A stretch of DNA of 64,000 nucleotides, taken from positions 2,542,001 to 2,606,000 of the forward strand of contig CBDBPL010000007.1 of assembly GCA_965208685.1 (NCBI GenBank), read 5' to 3'. The notes under the pieces are model-generated. The model saw nothing but the letters and a program-made list of their open reading frames with translations. It made no database searches and was not told the DNA's origin. Positions 18,714 through 27,595 of the stretch are shown piece after piece. The stretch comes from JAJEFO01 sp965208685 (GTDB taxonomy: Bacteria; Pseudomonadota; Alphaproteobacteria; Rhodobacterales; Rhodobacteraceae). Made by a program: the position numbers and the translations under genes. Every line of letters begins with the position of its first letter. Positions within the stretch are counted from its first letter, which is position 1.

Positions 18714-19114
18714 GCGACAGGGCCCCCCTCCCAAATCCTGTGTCTGCCATTCGAAAGTCTCAAAAAGATTCGGAGTTGTCCTGCACGGCGTACATCAGAT
18801 TCCATCACGTGGGTCGCAATGTCGGCAGGTTCGGAGCAAGATCTGCTTGTTTCATTGCATCAGGAACTTGAAAGGAGGCACATGACTGCACGCAACACGA
18901 TGCGCTTCTGTCGGCACAATCGGTAGAATCACGGCAACATATGGTATATTGAGGCATATGGCATCTTGAGCCAAGCAACAGGTCTGGCGGGCCAGCGTGC
19001 CCATGATGGAATCTGATGGTGTTGCCGCTTGTGACATGGTGGCCGAGTCGCGATCCTTTCTCGAGCAACCGGCGACCGGAGGTGCCGAGGGCACCTGTCC
19101 AGATCGGGGGAAGA
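18714..19114. promoter_or_regulatory. Divergent control region between the LacI-type regulator and the desaturase
   Basis: This 400-base stretch carries no convincing gene. It separates two divergently transcribed units and holds an AT-rich island near 18930-18970 within GC-rich DNA, with the tandem repeat described separately. GATCGGGGGAAGA just before 19115 supplies the ribosome binding site of the desaturase gene. Promoters for both directions are expected here; I could not pick certain -35/-10 boxes. Confidence 0.5.
18938..18970 (+). repeat. Tandem 16-base operator-like repeat
   Basis: CATATGGTATATTGAG (18938-18953) is followed by CATATGGCATCTTGAG (18955-18970), a direct repeat with two mismatches and a period of 17 bases. 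It lies in the divergent control region, about 145 bases before the desaturase start. Direct rather than inverted symmetry is unlike a classic LacI operator, so another DNA-binding protein could be involved. Confidence 0.5.
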
Positions 19115-20251
19115 ATGGCGGAAGCGGCATCACCGCGGGACTACGCTCATTCGGCCAGGGACTATTCGCTGACTGGCCCGTCCTCGAAACACGCCATCGA
19201 GGCGGGGCTTGCCGCGGCAGAGTGGTATCACAGCACGCTTTCGCGCAAGACCATGAAGACTCTAATGAAACGCCGCGACGGGCCCGCGGTCCTGGACACG
19301 CTGGTCTGGGCAGCGCTGCATGTCGTCTTCGCGACCGGCGGCATCTACTTCTGGGGCGGTTGGCTCGCGCTGCCATTCTGGCTTGCCTACGGTGTGATCT
19401 ACGGCTCGGCCTGCGACAGCCGTTGGCACGAATGCGGTCATGGCACCGCATTCCGGACCCGCTGGATGAACGACGCGGTCTATCACGTTGCGTCCTTTCA
19501 GATCATGCGGAACCCGGTGAACTGGCGCTGGAGTCACGCCCGCCACCATACCGACACAATCATTGTCGGGCGCGACCCCGAAATCGTGTGGATGCATCCG
19601 ATCAACCTGACCTTGAAGGCCCTTGCATATGTCGGCATCTGGGACACATGGAGTTCGCTTCTGGTCCTGGCGCGAAACGCGACGGGCGAGCTTTCTCCGG
19701 ACGAAAGGGACTACATCCCGGAAAGCGAGTGGCCCAAGGCGGTTTTCTGGGCACGCGTTCACATGGGCGGCTACGCCGTGGTCGCAGCCGTCGCCTTCGG
19801 GATGTTGGTGGCCGGGATGGGATGGATGTCTGCCATCCCGCCTATCTTGATCGGTGGTCCGCGGATTTACGGGTGCTGGCACTTCGTGATGACCGGGCTT
19901 CTGCAGCACGGCGGGCTGGCCGAGGACGTGATCGACCACCGGCTCAATTCGCGCACGCTCTACCTCAATCCGGTGTCACGCTGGCTCTACTGGAACATGA
20001 ACTATCACATCGAGCATCACATGTTTCCGATGGTGCCCTATCACGCGCTGCCTGCGCTGCACGAAGCGATCAAGGATGACCTTCCGCCTCCGAACACGTC
20101 GCTTTGGGACGCCTATCGCGAGATGATGGCCGCCGTGATGCGGCAGCGGCGCGAACCAGGCTACTACGTCCGAAAGGAGCTGCCACCCACTGCCCGGCCC
20201 TACAGGGAAGACCTGCACCAGTCCGTGACGTTCCGGGATGCAACAGGATGA
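19115..20251 (+). CDS. Membrane di-iron fatty-acid-desaturase-family protein (MocD-like)
   Basis: A 378-residue integral membrane protein with the three histidine clusters of membrane di-iron desaturases/hydroxylases: HECGH (residues 105-109), HARHH (141-145) and HIEHH (298-302), separated by hydrophobic segments. The ATG at 19115 follows GGGGGAAGA. Rhizobial rhizopine catabolism uses a similar protein, MocD, with a ferredoxin (MocE). Here a degenerate Rieske ferredoxin frame follows 30 bases downstream, and a Moc-like sugar operon lies upstream on the other strand. It may oxidise a methyl group or CH bond of the imported compound, or act on lipid. The family is certain, the substrate is not. 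Confidence 0.85.
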   Translation: MAEAASPRDYAHSARDYSLTGPSSKHAIEAGLAAAEWYHSTLSRKTMKTLMKRRDGPAVLDTLVWAALHVVFATGGIYFWGGWLALPFWLAYGVIYGSACDSRWHECGHGTAFRTRWMNDAVYHVASFQIMRNPVNWRWSHARHHTDTIIVGRDPEIVWMHPINLTLKALAYVGIWDTWSSLLVLARNATGELSPDERDYIPESEWPKAVFWARVHMGGYAVVAAVAFGMLVAGMGWMSAIPPILIGGPRIYGCWHFVMTGLLQHGGLAEDVIDHRLNSRTLYLNPVSRWLYWNMNYHIEHHMFPMVPYHALPALHEAIKDDLPPPNTSLWDAYREMMAAVMRQRREPGYYVRKELPPTARPYREDLHQSVTFRDATG

Positions 20252-20281
20252 CAGGGCCGTTCCAGAGGGAATGGAGCCGCC

Positions 20282-20482
20282 GTGACTTGGCCTGATGCTC
20301 GCGTCGTCGAGGAAGTCGCGGAGGGCGACATAGACATGCACAACATTTGCCACGCATCTCAAGTCTCTGTCCGAACGGACGTCTTGCAACGCGGTGAATT
20401 CGTGGTTGATTGCCTCGGTCCGAGAGCTTCCGGCGTTGGAGACGCGGAAAACATCAACGCCGGCGAGAAACTGCGGGCATGA
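20282..20482 (+). pseudogene. Degenerate Rieske-type [2Fe-2S] ferredoxin
   Basis: A 66-codon frame with a GTG start and a GAGGGAATGGAG ribosome site. It begins like MocE-type ferredoxins (TWPDARVVEEVAEGDID) and ends with NICHASQVSV, then FVVDC, then GEKLRA. It resembles the CTHxxVxL...VECPxH...TGExxRAP plan but lacks about 35 residues after the N-terminus and has lost ligands: C-H-A-S instead of C-T-H, and no histidine after the second cysteine. Its TGA overlaps the ATG of the next gene, as in an intact operon. It could not bind a normal Rieske cluster. The homology is judged by eye. Confidence 0.45.
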
Positions 20483-21528
20483 CCCGGATTTCGGCGGAGG
20501 GCATAGAGCTATCCTTCGACCGCCGAACCGGGCTCATCGAACGATTCGCCGTCATGGACGGCCGTGTCGAAGTCGCGCCGCTTCATCGTGCGCCATGGGT
20601 GGATACCGGCGAGGCCATGCCCCCCGACGCAGCACCGCACGTGGCTGCGCTTGGCGGCGACTTCTTCTGCGCCCCGTTTGCCGCCCGCGAAGGCGTTTCG
20701 CCGCTACATGGCTGGCCCGCAAATTCCGTCTGGAACATTGAATGTCAGGAAGGCGGCATGCTTCGTGCCGCTTTGGGAAAGCAGGTTTACGGTGCCCGGC
20801 TGGTCAAGGAACTGATCCTGCGCGATGGTCATCCTTTCGTCTACCAAAGTCACAAGTTCACTGGTGGCAGCGGGCGCGTGCCTGTCGCCAATCACGCAAA
20901 CCTTTCCCTGCCCCGGGGCGGGATCATCCGGACATCGCCAAAAGTATGCTGGGAAACTCCGAAGAACCCCCTGGAAAGCGATCCGGCCAGAGGCAGGTCA
21001 GCCCTGAAATACCCTGCGAACAGCAACTCGCCAAAAGCGTTTCCGGGTCTCACGGGCGATGTGGACCTTACCACGTACCCCTGGCACCCGCGCCACGAGG
21101 ATCTCGTGATTGGCATCGAAGATGGCGGGCACGAGCTTGGTTGGACGGCAGTGTCTCGCCCTGCAAGCGGCGACCTGTTTCTCTCGCTCAGAAACCCGCG
21201 GCAACTGCCGATGACGATGCTTTGGCACTCAAATGGCGGCCGCGACTACCCTCCGTGGAACGGTCGCCACCGCGGCTGTCTGGGCATCGAGGACGGCGCG
21301 GCATCGCACATGCTGGGCCTCTCGGACGAGACGGCACTGTGCGGCCCTGGCGGGCTGTCGCTCGATCGGGACGGCAGCGTGGACGTCAGGCACATCATTG
21401 GCGCCGCTTGCTGGCCGACCGGCGAGCCGGTCTCAGACATCGGTCTGTGCGGCATGTCGCTCCTGATCAAGGGTGACGCAGGCGCGGTGCGCAAGCTGCC
21501 CATAGACGGCGAGTTCCTGGCGCTTTGA
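20479..21528 (+). CDS. Galactose-mutarotase-like (DUF4432/aldose-epimerase-type) protein
   Basis: A 349-residue protein starting at the ATG (20479) that overlaps the ferredoxin-like stop. Late motifs LWHSNGGRDYPPWNGRHRGCLGIEDG resemble the active-site region of DUF4432 and related mutarotase-like beta-sandwich proteins. No signal peptide is visible, so it is cytoplasmic. Third in line after the desaturase and the ferredoxin remnant, it probably handles a sugar from the neighbouring pathway. Fold assignment is moderate and the activity unproven. Confidence 0.7.
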   Translation: MTRISAEGIELSFDRRTGLIERFAVMDGRVEVAPLHRAPWVDTGEAMPPDAAPHVAALGGDFFCAPFAAREGVSPLHGWPANSVWNIECQEGGMLRAALGKQVYGARLVKELILRDGHPFVYQSHKFTGGSGRVPVANHANLSLPRGGIIRTSPKVCWETPKNPLESDPARGRSALKYPANSNSPKAFPGLTGDVDLTTYPWHPRHEDLVIGIEDGGHELGWTAVSRPASGDLFLSLRNPRQLPMTMLWHSNGGRDYPPWNGRHRGCLGIEDGAASHMLGLSDETALCGPGGLSLDRDGSVDVRHIIGAACWPTGEPVSDIGLCGMSLLIKGDAGAVRKLPIDGEFLAL

Positions 21529-22743
21529 GATGGCTTCACCGGGTTGGATCTACCCACGAAGCCGCGGCAGCCGCTCAACGTCAAACCCGAAGGAGCCCTT
21601 CGCGCAACTGGTTCCGCCCTGACCAACGGGAGGGTGCCGCAAGATCAGGGCCGAAATCCACCGTGAGTGACCTGCCCTTCCTGAACTCGGTTTCCTGAAT
21701 CCGGTGAACATCCCCGCGTAAGGTCGCCCGTTGCTGCGCCCAACCAAAATATTGATCAGGCACCCAACGGATCTCGCGTGCCTGTTCTACACGCTGGTCA
21801 CCCAAGGGGAGGAATACGTGGAGCGAGGGATCGAGACCTACGAAAGCCGCCGCGTGAACCTGACCGTCTTGAACCTCGGGGGCGGGCCAAGCAGCCTGGA
21901 TGCCGGCTGGTCAGGATGCCCGAAGGCCGGAATTCGGAAAACAGCGTGGACTCAACGACATAGAGGTATTCTTGCTCAAAAGCCCACTACTGTCAGTTCC
22001 TTCTTTCCCGACCTCCTTCGCGTCACTTCCGGCATCGTCGAAGTCCCGGTCCGGGCATTCCCAACCCGGTAGCTGTCGCCCCGCCCCTGAGACGAACGCG
22101 CTTGGCGCGGCGTCCCGTCGAAGACCGGTTCGACGCCCTGCCATTCGGCTGAGACCGCGCGGCTTCCCCGTTCTGTCCTAGACCGCAGTCTCGCGGCAGG
22201 TCCGGGGCGGCCTCCGCAAGCAATGCCTGGAGCGACGGCCGCGCCTCCGGACCGCGCCCGGCCGCCAAATTGACAGCCACCGACCGAACCGCCTGAGTTT
22301 CGGTTGCCAACGTCCGGTCCGCATGCCGTCGCCTTCGAGTGTCACGGCGAGATCGGTACAGGCAGCCTCCTCGTCCTGGAAAACGGCGACGGGGGATTGG
22401 AGGCAATTCGGGAAGGCGTTTCGGCGCTTCCTGCCGGAAGCCGACGTCGCGCGGCCTTCGGATCGAGTCACTCGTCGGCACATCGGAGAACGCCGCGAAC
22501 AGCCGGACCTGGATCGCCGTGCCGGTCTGCGTGATCGTCGCGATCATGCGCAAACGTCCGAAAATCCGGGAGGGCCTTCAAGAATCTTGCAGATTCTGGG
22601 TTCCACGATCTCCTGGAAAACCTCGTTGAATCAACTGCTTGACACGACGGGACATCGGATTCCGCCGGACTGCCAAAGCAAGCAATTGAATCTGTCCAGC
22701 TTTTCATTAGACAGTAGTGACGCGCTATCGGAAATTTCCGGAT
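21529..22743. other. Gene-poor stretch with transposase debris
   Basis: Over 1.2 kb no intact gene can be read. The only recognisable coding trace is the transposase C-terminus at 21731-21910. The part from 21910 to 22620 is GC-rich with overlapping short frames that match nothing I recognise. The last 120 bases are less GC-rich and must contain the promoter of the elongation-factor-like gene. Confidence 0.5.
21731..21910 (+). mobile_element. C-terminal remnant of an IS transposase
   Basis: The frame reads HPTDLACLFYTLVTQGEEYV, then ERGIETYESRRVNLTVLNL. This matches the conserved tail of a common transposase family (pattern LARLIYxLLTKGxxYVDxGxxxYExRYRxRVLxxLxxxAxxLGF). Nothing upstream continues it and no terminal inverted repeats were found, so only a fragment remains. 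Family assignment beyond transposase is left open. Confidence 0.55.
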
Positions 22744-24699
22744 ATGGGAGGATCAAAGATTACTAGATGTATCGCTGTCATCGGACCGTCAGGAGTTGGC
22801 AAGTCCGAACTCGTAGACCAGATGACCATGCTCGAGGGCAAAAGGCCGCCTGCCGCACCGCCTGTCGATCTGCGCTGCGCGGAGTTTTCCTACCTCGGTG
22901 AGAACTGGGTCGCACTGGACTGCCCGGGATCGCTTGAGTTTGCTCAAACTGCGCTTGATGCCGTTCTCTGTGTCGATGCCGTCGTCATCGTGGCATCTCC
23001 CGACCCCGACCAGGCCGTCCTTGCCGCTCCCTGGATTCGCCTCGCCGAGACGGGAAACGTTCCTCGCTTTGTTTTCGTGAACCGCATTGACGAGTGCCGC
23101 CACGACGCACGCGGCATCATGTCTGCCATTCAATCCTATTCTGCCCATCCGATCATCCTGAGGCAGGTTCCCATTCGTGATGGCGAACGTGTCGTTGGCG
23201 CGGTCGATCTCGTGTCCGACCGGGCCTGGCGCTATCGGGATGGTGAACCGTCTGAACTCATAGAGGTGCCGGATGACCTTCAGGACAGGAAGGCGGAGGG
23301 CCTTGAAGAACTGCTTGAGACCCTTTCGGAACATGATGACTGGCTTCTCGAGGAGATCATTGAAGATCGAACGCCCGCGACAGGTGCGGTCTACGGGATC
23401 TGCGCCCGGACGCTTGCCGAGAACCTGACGGTCCCGGCCTTTTTCGGATCCGCCGCGACCGGAAACGGCATCCGCCGGTTGATGAAAGCCCTCCGCCATG
23501 AAGCTCCCCAGCCCGGTGACACGTCTTCCCGCCTGAACGGCGCTGTTGCATCCACATTCATGAGCCGCACCCGGAAGCACGTGGGCAAGTTTGTCTGGTT
23601 GCGCAGTTTTGCCGACGAATTGAGTTCGGGAGCCACGGTCGGCGGAAATTCGATAGGCGGGCTGGTCGAGCCGTTCGGCGAGAGGCCTGCCGCGAAGGCA
23701 TCCATCGATGCCGGCGGGGTCGCGGCGGCGGTGAAATCGGATCATCTGAATGCCGGATGCCTGTATTCCGAGACCGGTCAGATCGACTCTCCCGAATGGT
23801 ACAAGGCGTTTCCCGCGCTCTGGAACCGGACGATTTCAGCGGTGAACGACCGGGATGACGTCAAGCTTTCCGAAGCATTGCAGCAGATCGCCGCGGAAGA
23901 CCGTTCGCTGACGGTGATTCTTGACCAGGAAAGCGGTCAAGTAATCCTTGGCACCCAAGGATCGCAGCATCTTCGAAGAGTCCAGCAGACGCTGTCCGAT
24001 GTCTTCGGTGTCGAAACGGACACCGGACCATTTGTCGCCCACTATCGGGAAACGATTACCCGGAACACCGACATACATTTCCGTCACAAGAAACAGTCAG
24101 GGGGTGCGGGACAGTTTGCCGACGTCAAGCTGACTGTCGGGCCTGCCAAGCGTGGCGACGGATTCGCCTTTTCGGAGAAGATTCATGGTGGATCGGTCCC
24201 CAGGAACTACATTCCCGCAGTTCGGCTGGGCGCCGAGGAGGCCATGGCGCGAGGACCGCTTGGATTCCCTGTCATTGATGTGCTGGTCCAGCTGTACGAC
24301 GGCCAGCACCATTCGGTCGATTCGTCCGACATGGCTTTCAGGATCGCTGGCCGCGGCGGAGTTTCCGAAGGATTGAGCAAGGCACAGCCGGTACTGCTGG
24401 AACCGATCTTTGAAGTCCGGTTCCGGGCGCCGTCCGTCTTCACCGGCGCCCTCAATCCGATGATCTCGTCCATGCGCGGCCAGATTCTCGGATTTGACCG
24501 TGAAGCCGGTGCAGAGGGCTGGGACGTTGTTCGCGCACTCATGCCCGGTACATCCCTTGAAGGCCTGATCAACAATCTTCGGTCGGCAACCCAAGGTCTT
24601 GGCAGGTACGAAGCGGACTTTGCGCATTTCCAGGAGTTGTATGGCCGCGAAGCCGATGAAATCGTCGAGAGGCGCGCCGAGGAAAACGCACGCCGGTAA
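22744..24699 (+). CDS. Elongation factor G-like protein (FusA2 type)
   Basis: A 651-residue EF-G paralogue. The P-loop GPSGVGKS is near residue 14, G3 is DCPGS and G4 is NRID; the canonical G2 segment (RGITI) is absent and switch I is very short. Domains III-V are recognisable (ETITRNTDIHFRHKKQSGGAGQFADV, then GGSVPRNYIPAV and ISSMRGQILGF). Such FusA2-type proteins occur beside normal EF-G in alphaproteobacteria and are not the main translocase. The ATG at 22744 is preferred to a GTG nine codons earlier because the P-loop strand then starts at once. It stands alone, transcribed toward moaA. Confidence 0.88.
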   Translation: MGGSKITRCIAVIGPSGVGKSELVDQMTMLEGKRPPAAPPVDLRCAEFSYLGENWVALDCPGSLEFAQTALDAVLCVDAVVIVASPDPDQAVLAAPWIRLAETGNVPRFVFVNRIDECRHDARGIMSAIQSYSAHPIILRQVPIRDGERVVGAVDLVSDRAWRYRDGEPSELIEVPDDLQDRKAEGLEELLETLSEHDDWLLEEIIEDRTPATGAVYGICARTLAENLTVPAFFGSAATGNGIRRLMKALRHEAPQPGDTSSRLNGAVASTFMSRTRKHVGKFVWLRSFADELSSGATVGGNSIGGLVEPFGERPAAKASIDAGGVAAAVKSDHLNAGCLYSETGQIDSPEWYKAFPALWNRTISAVNDRDDVKLSEALQQIAAEDRSLTVILDQESGQVILGTQGSQHLRRVQQTLSDVFGVETDTGPFVAHYRETITRNTDIHFRHKKQSGGAGQFADVKLTVGPAKRGDGFAFSEKIHGGSVPRNYIPAVRLGAEEAMARGPLGFPVIDVLVQLYDGQHHSVDSSDMAFRIAGRGGVSEGLSKAQPVLLEPIFEVRFRAPSVFTGALNPMISSMRGQILGFDREAGAEGWDVVRALMPGTSLEGLINNLRSATQGLGRYEADFAHFQELYGREADEIVERRAEENARR

Positions 24700-24780
24700 A
24701 ATCGGGGCAGGCCTGCGACCGCAGTGCCCGGCACCCGCTTAACGCTTGCGGAAACGCGTCATGCAACCTAACTTCACTAC

Positions 24781-25788
24781 ATGCCGGACGCGCCGCTCAT
24801 AGATCCGTTTCAGCGCGCAATCACGTATTTGCGCGTTTCGGTCACTGACCGCTGCGATTTCCGTTGCGTGTACTGCATGTCGGAACACATGACTTTCCTG
24901 CCGAAGCGGGATCTGCTGACCCTGGAAGAGCTGGACCGGATGTGCTCGGCATTTGTTCGGCTGGGCGTCAAGAAGCTCAGGATCACTGGCGGCGAGCCGC
25001 TTGTCAGGCGCGACATTCTAACGTTCTTCCGCGCCATGACCAGGCACTTGGAGCGCGGCGCCCTCAAGGAACTGACCGTCACGACCAACGGCAGCCAGCT
25101 CGCACGGTTTGCGGATGACCTTGTCGATGCCGGAGTGCGGCGCGTGAACGTCTCGCTTGACACGCTGGACCAGGAGAAGTTCGCCCGCGTCACACGCTGG
25201 GGTCGCCTGCCCCAGGTGCTGAACGGCATTGATGCGGCGCAGAATGCCGGGCTGCGTGTCAAGATCAACACGGTTGCGCTCAAGGGATTCAACGAAGACG
25301 AGCTGTTTCGGCTGGCGGAATGGTGCGCGTCGCGTGACATGGACCTGACCTTCATCGAGGTCATGCCAATGGGCGACCTCGGTGGCGAGGACCGCGTTGG
25401 CCAGTACTGGAGCCTGAAGGATCTGCGCGGCCGTCTCGAAGAGCGTTACACGCTTGTCGACCTGGCCCACCGGACGGGAGGGCCCGCACGGTACGTCCGG
25501 GTCGAGGAGACTGGCCAGCAAGTGGGCTTCATCACGCCCTTGACGCACAACTTCTGCGAATCGTGCAACCGGGTGCGGCTGACCTGCACCGGCGTACTCT
25601 ACATGTGCCTCGGCCAGGAGGACATGGCGGACCTCCGGGCTCCTCTCCGGGCCTCGGAGAGCGACAGGCCGCTGGAGGATGCGATTCGGGCGGCCATCGG
25701 GCGCAAGCCAAAGGGCCACGACTTCGACTATTCGCGCCAGCGCGCGGACGGACAGGTCAGCCGTCACATGAGCCACACGGGCGGTTGA
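24781..25788 (+). CDS. moaA: GTP 3',8-cyclase, molybdenum cofactor biosynthesis
   Basis: A 335-residue radical SAM enzyme making the first Moco precursor from GTP. The SAM-binding cluster CDFRCVYC sits at residues 25-32, the second cluster pattern CESCNRVRLTC lies in the C-terminal third, and the protein ends in SHTGG, the double-glycine tail needed for activity. Other moa/moe genes are not in the window. The orphan molybdenum hydroxylase near the left end would be one client of the cofactor. Confidence 0.96.
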   Translation: MPDAPLIDPFQRAITYLRVSVTDRCDFRCVYCMSEHMTFLPKRDLLTLEELDRMCSAFVRLGVKKLRITGGEPLVRRDILTFFRAMTRHLERGALKELTVTTNGSQLARFADDLVDAGVRRVNVSLDTLDQEKFARVTRWGRLPQVLNGIDAAQNAGLRVKINTVALKGFNEDELFRLAEWCASRDMDLTFIEVMPMGDLGGEDRVGQYWSLKDLRGRLEERYTLVDLAHRTGGPARYVRVEETGQQVGFITPLTHNFCESCNRVRLTCTGVLYMCLGQEDMADLRAPLRASESDRPLEDAIRAAIGRKPKGHDFDYSRQRADGQVSRHMSHTGG

Positions 25789-26122
25789 GCGACCGAGCTG
25801 ACCTTTCGACCTGATGACAGGCGGTCAGGGCCATGCTCATCATCGCCGATGCACGCCAGCCAGCGGACGTGTGCACCCAATGTTCAGCGATGCGGACCGA
25901 GACCCTGCCAGGACGGGTGTCCGAAGACGGTTGACAGGACTCGACGCCGCTGCGGCTGCATCAAGTCCGTCGGCGCGGCGGACGAAATCGCGCTCGCCAG
26001 CCTGATCCGGACCGGCCTCGCAGGACTTTGCGACATCACGGAATCAAGGCAAGAACTGGTTCGGACCAGGACCGGAGACCGACGTCCGCATCAAACCGGC
26101 GTCACTGTCCGGCAAGGTCTCC
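25789..26122. other. Intergenic stretch, nothing recognised
   Basis: About 330 bases between the convergent moaA and carboxypeptidase genes. Short frames on both strands carry no recognisable motif. No strong hairpin with a T-run was found by eye. Confidence 0.5.
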
Positions 26123-27595
26123 CTACGTGCAGTAGATCTCGCCGAACTTCGTGTCGAGATAGTCGAGAAGAGGGGCTTCCGAAGGCGCTTCCCCAATCGC
26201 GCGCTCCATGAGGTCAAGGGGCTTCAACAGGCCGCCGAAGCGGTGGATGCGCTCGCCGAGCCAGCGGCGGGCGGGCTCTGTCGCACCCTCTGCAAGCGCT
26301 TCGTCCAGTCCGGAGACCTCGCGCCTCATGGCGGCGTGCAGGCAGCCCGCATAGACATTGCCCAGCGTGTAGGTCGGGAAATAGCCGAACAGGCCCTCGG
26401 ACCAATGCACGTCCTGCAGGACGCCGTTGGACGGCTTGTCGACGCCGACCCCGAAATCCGCCTGGAATCTCTCGTTCCATGCCTCGTTGACGTCAACGGC
26501 CTCGAGCCGCCCGTTGACCAGGTCGCGCTCCAGGTCGAACCGGAGCAGCACGTGGAGATTGTAATCGACCTCGTCCGCCTCGGTCCGGATGAAGCCGGAA
26601 GAAAACCTGTTGACGGTTGCGAAGAACGATTCTTCGTCCGCGATGCCGAAGTCCCCGAAAATGTCCCGCATTCTCCGGAAGAGCCAGCCGGAAAATTCCC
26701 TGCTGCGGCCAATCTGGTTCTCGTAGATGCGGCTCTGGCTCTCGTGCACGCCGGTCGACACGCCGTCGCCAAGCGGCGTCAGGAGATAGGCCCGGTCGAT
26801 TCCCTGCTCGTAGCAGGCATGGCCGACTTCGTGTATCGTCGAATAGATGCAATTGAACGGATCCCTCGTATCCGTCCGCATCGTGATTCGCACGTCAAGG
26901 CCGGATCCGGCGGAAAACGGATGCACCGCCTTGTCTATGCGGCCGCGCGTCCTGTCATAGCCGAACACTTCCGCAAGCTCGGCCGCAAGCCGGAGCTGGC
27001 CTGATTCGTCGAAATCGTGATCGAGTTCCGGAACCTTCCGCTCCGACCCCATGATGCGGTCGCGCAGGTCCACGAGGCGCGGGCGCAGCGCGCCGAACAT
27101 CCCCTCGAGCTCGACCTCGGTCATCTCCGGTTCGAACCCGTCAAGCAGTGCGTCGTAGGAGTTGCCTCCGTCGGCCAGCGCCGCCGCCTTCTCGCGCACC
27201 AGCGCCAGGACCTCGCCAAGCCTTGGCGCGAACAGGCCGAAGTCGTCCGTCCGCCGCGCCTCGGCCCATACGCGCCGCGAAATCGACCCGGTGCGGGCGA
27301 GCGCCGCGGAGAGCTCCTCGGGAACGCGCAGGCTGCGTTCGTGGTTTCGGCGAATCAGCTCGACCTGCCGGCATTGCACTTCGTCTGCCGGGCGCACCTC
27401 CTCGAGCCAGGCTCCAATGCGGGGATCGGTGCGCCGACGGTGCAGGACACCTTCGAGGGCGGCGAATTCCTCCGCTCTCTGCTCGCCCGCACCGGGCGGC
27501 ATGACCGTCTCCTGGTCCCAGGACAGCCGCCCCATGACCTGCCCAAGCGCCTCGGTCTCGCGTTGAAACGCCATCAGTTCGTCGTATGCGCTCAT
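26123..27595 (-). CDS. M32-family metallocarboxypeptidase
   Basis: A 490-residue zinc carboxypeptidase. The active site HEVGH (His255, Glu256, His259) is followed by HESQSR, both signatures of family M32 (thermostable carboxypeptidase 1). The N-terminus YDELMAFQRETEALGQVMGRLSWDQETVMP is the family's opening helix. The ATG at 27595 overlaps the heme A synthase stop by 4 bases. It trims C-terminal residues from peptides in the cytoplasm. Confidence 0.94.
   Translation of the reverse strand: MSAYDELMAFQRETEALGQVMGRLSWDQETVMPPGAGEQRAEEFAALEGVLHRRRTDPRIGAWLEEVRPADEVQCRQVELIRRNHERSLRVPEELSAALARTGSISRRVWAEARRTDDFGLFAPRLGEVLALVREKAAALADGGNSYDALLDGFEPEMTEVELEGMFGALRPRLVDLRDRIMGSERKVPELDHDFDESGQLRLAAELAEVFGYDRTRGRIDKAVHPFSAGSGLDVRITMRTDTRDPFNCIYSTIHEVGHACYEQGIDRAYLLTPLGDGVSTGVHESQSRIYENQIGRSREFSGWLFRRMRDIFGDFGIADEESFFATVNRFSSGFIRTEADEVDYNLHVLLRFDLERDLVNGRLEAVDVNEAWNERFQADFGVGVDKPSNGVLQDVHWSEGLFGYFPTYTLGNVYAGCLHAAMRREVSGLDEALAEGATEPARRWLGERIHRFGGLLKPLDLMERAIGEAPSEAPLLDYLDTKFGEIYCT

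Noticed and set aside
22023..22553. Minus-strand frame in the gene-poor stretch beginning MRMIATITQTGTA
   Set aside because: Start looked plausible, but the rest is arginine-rich with no recognisable motif or ribosome site.
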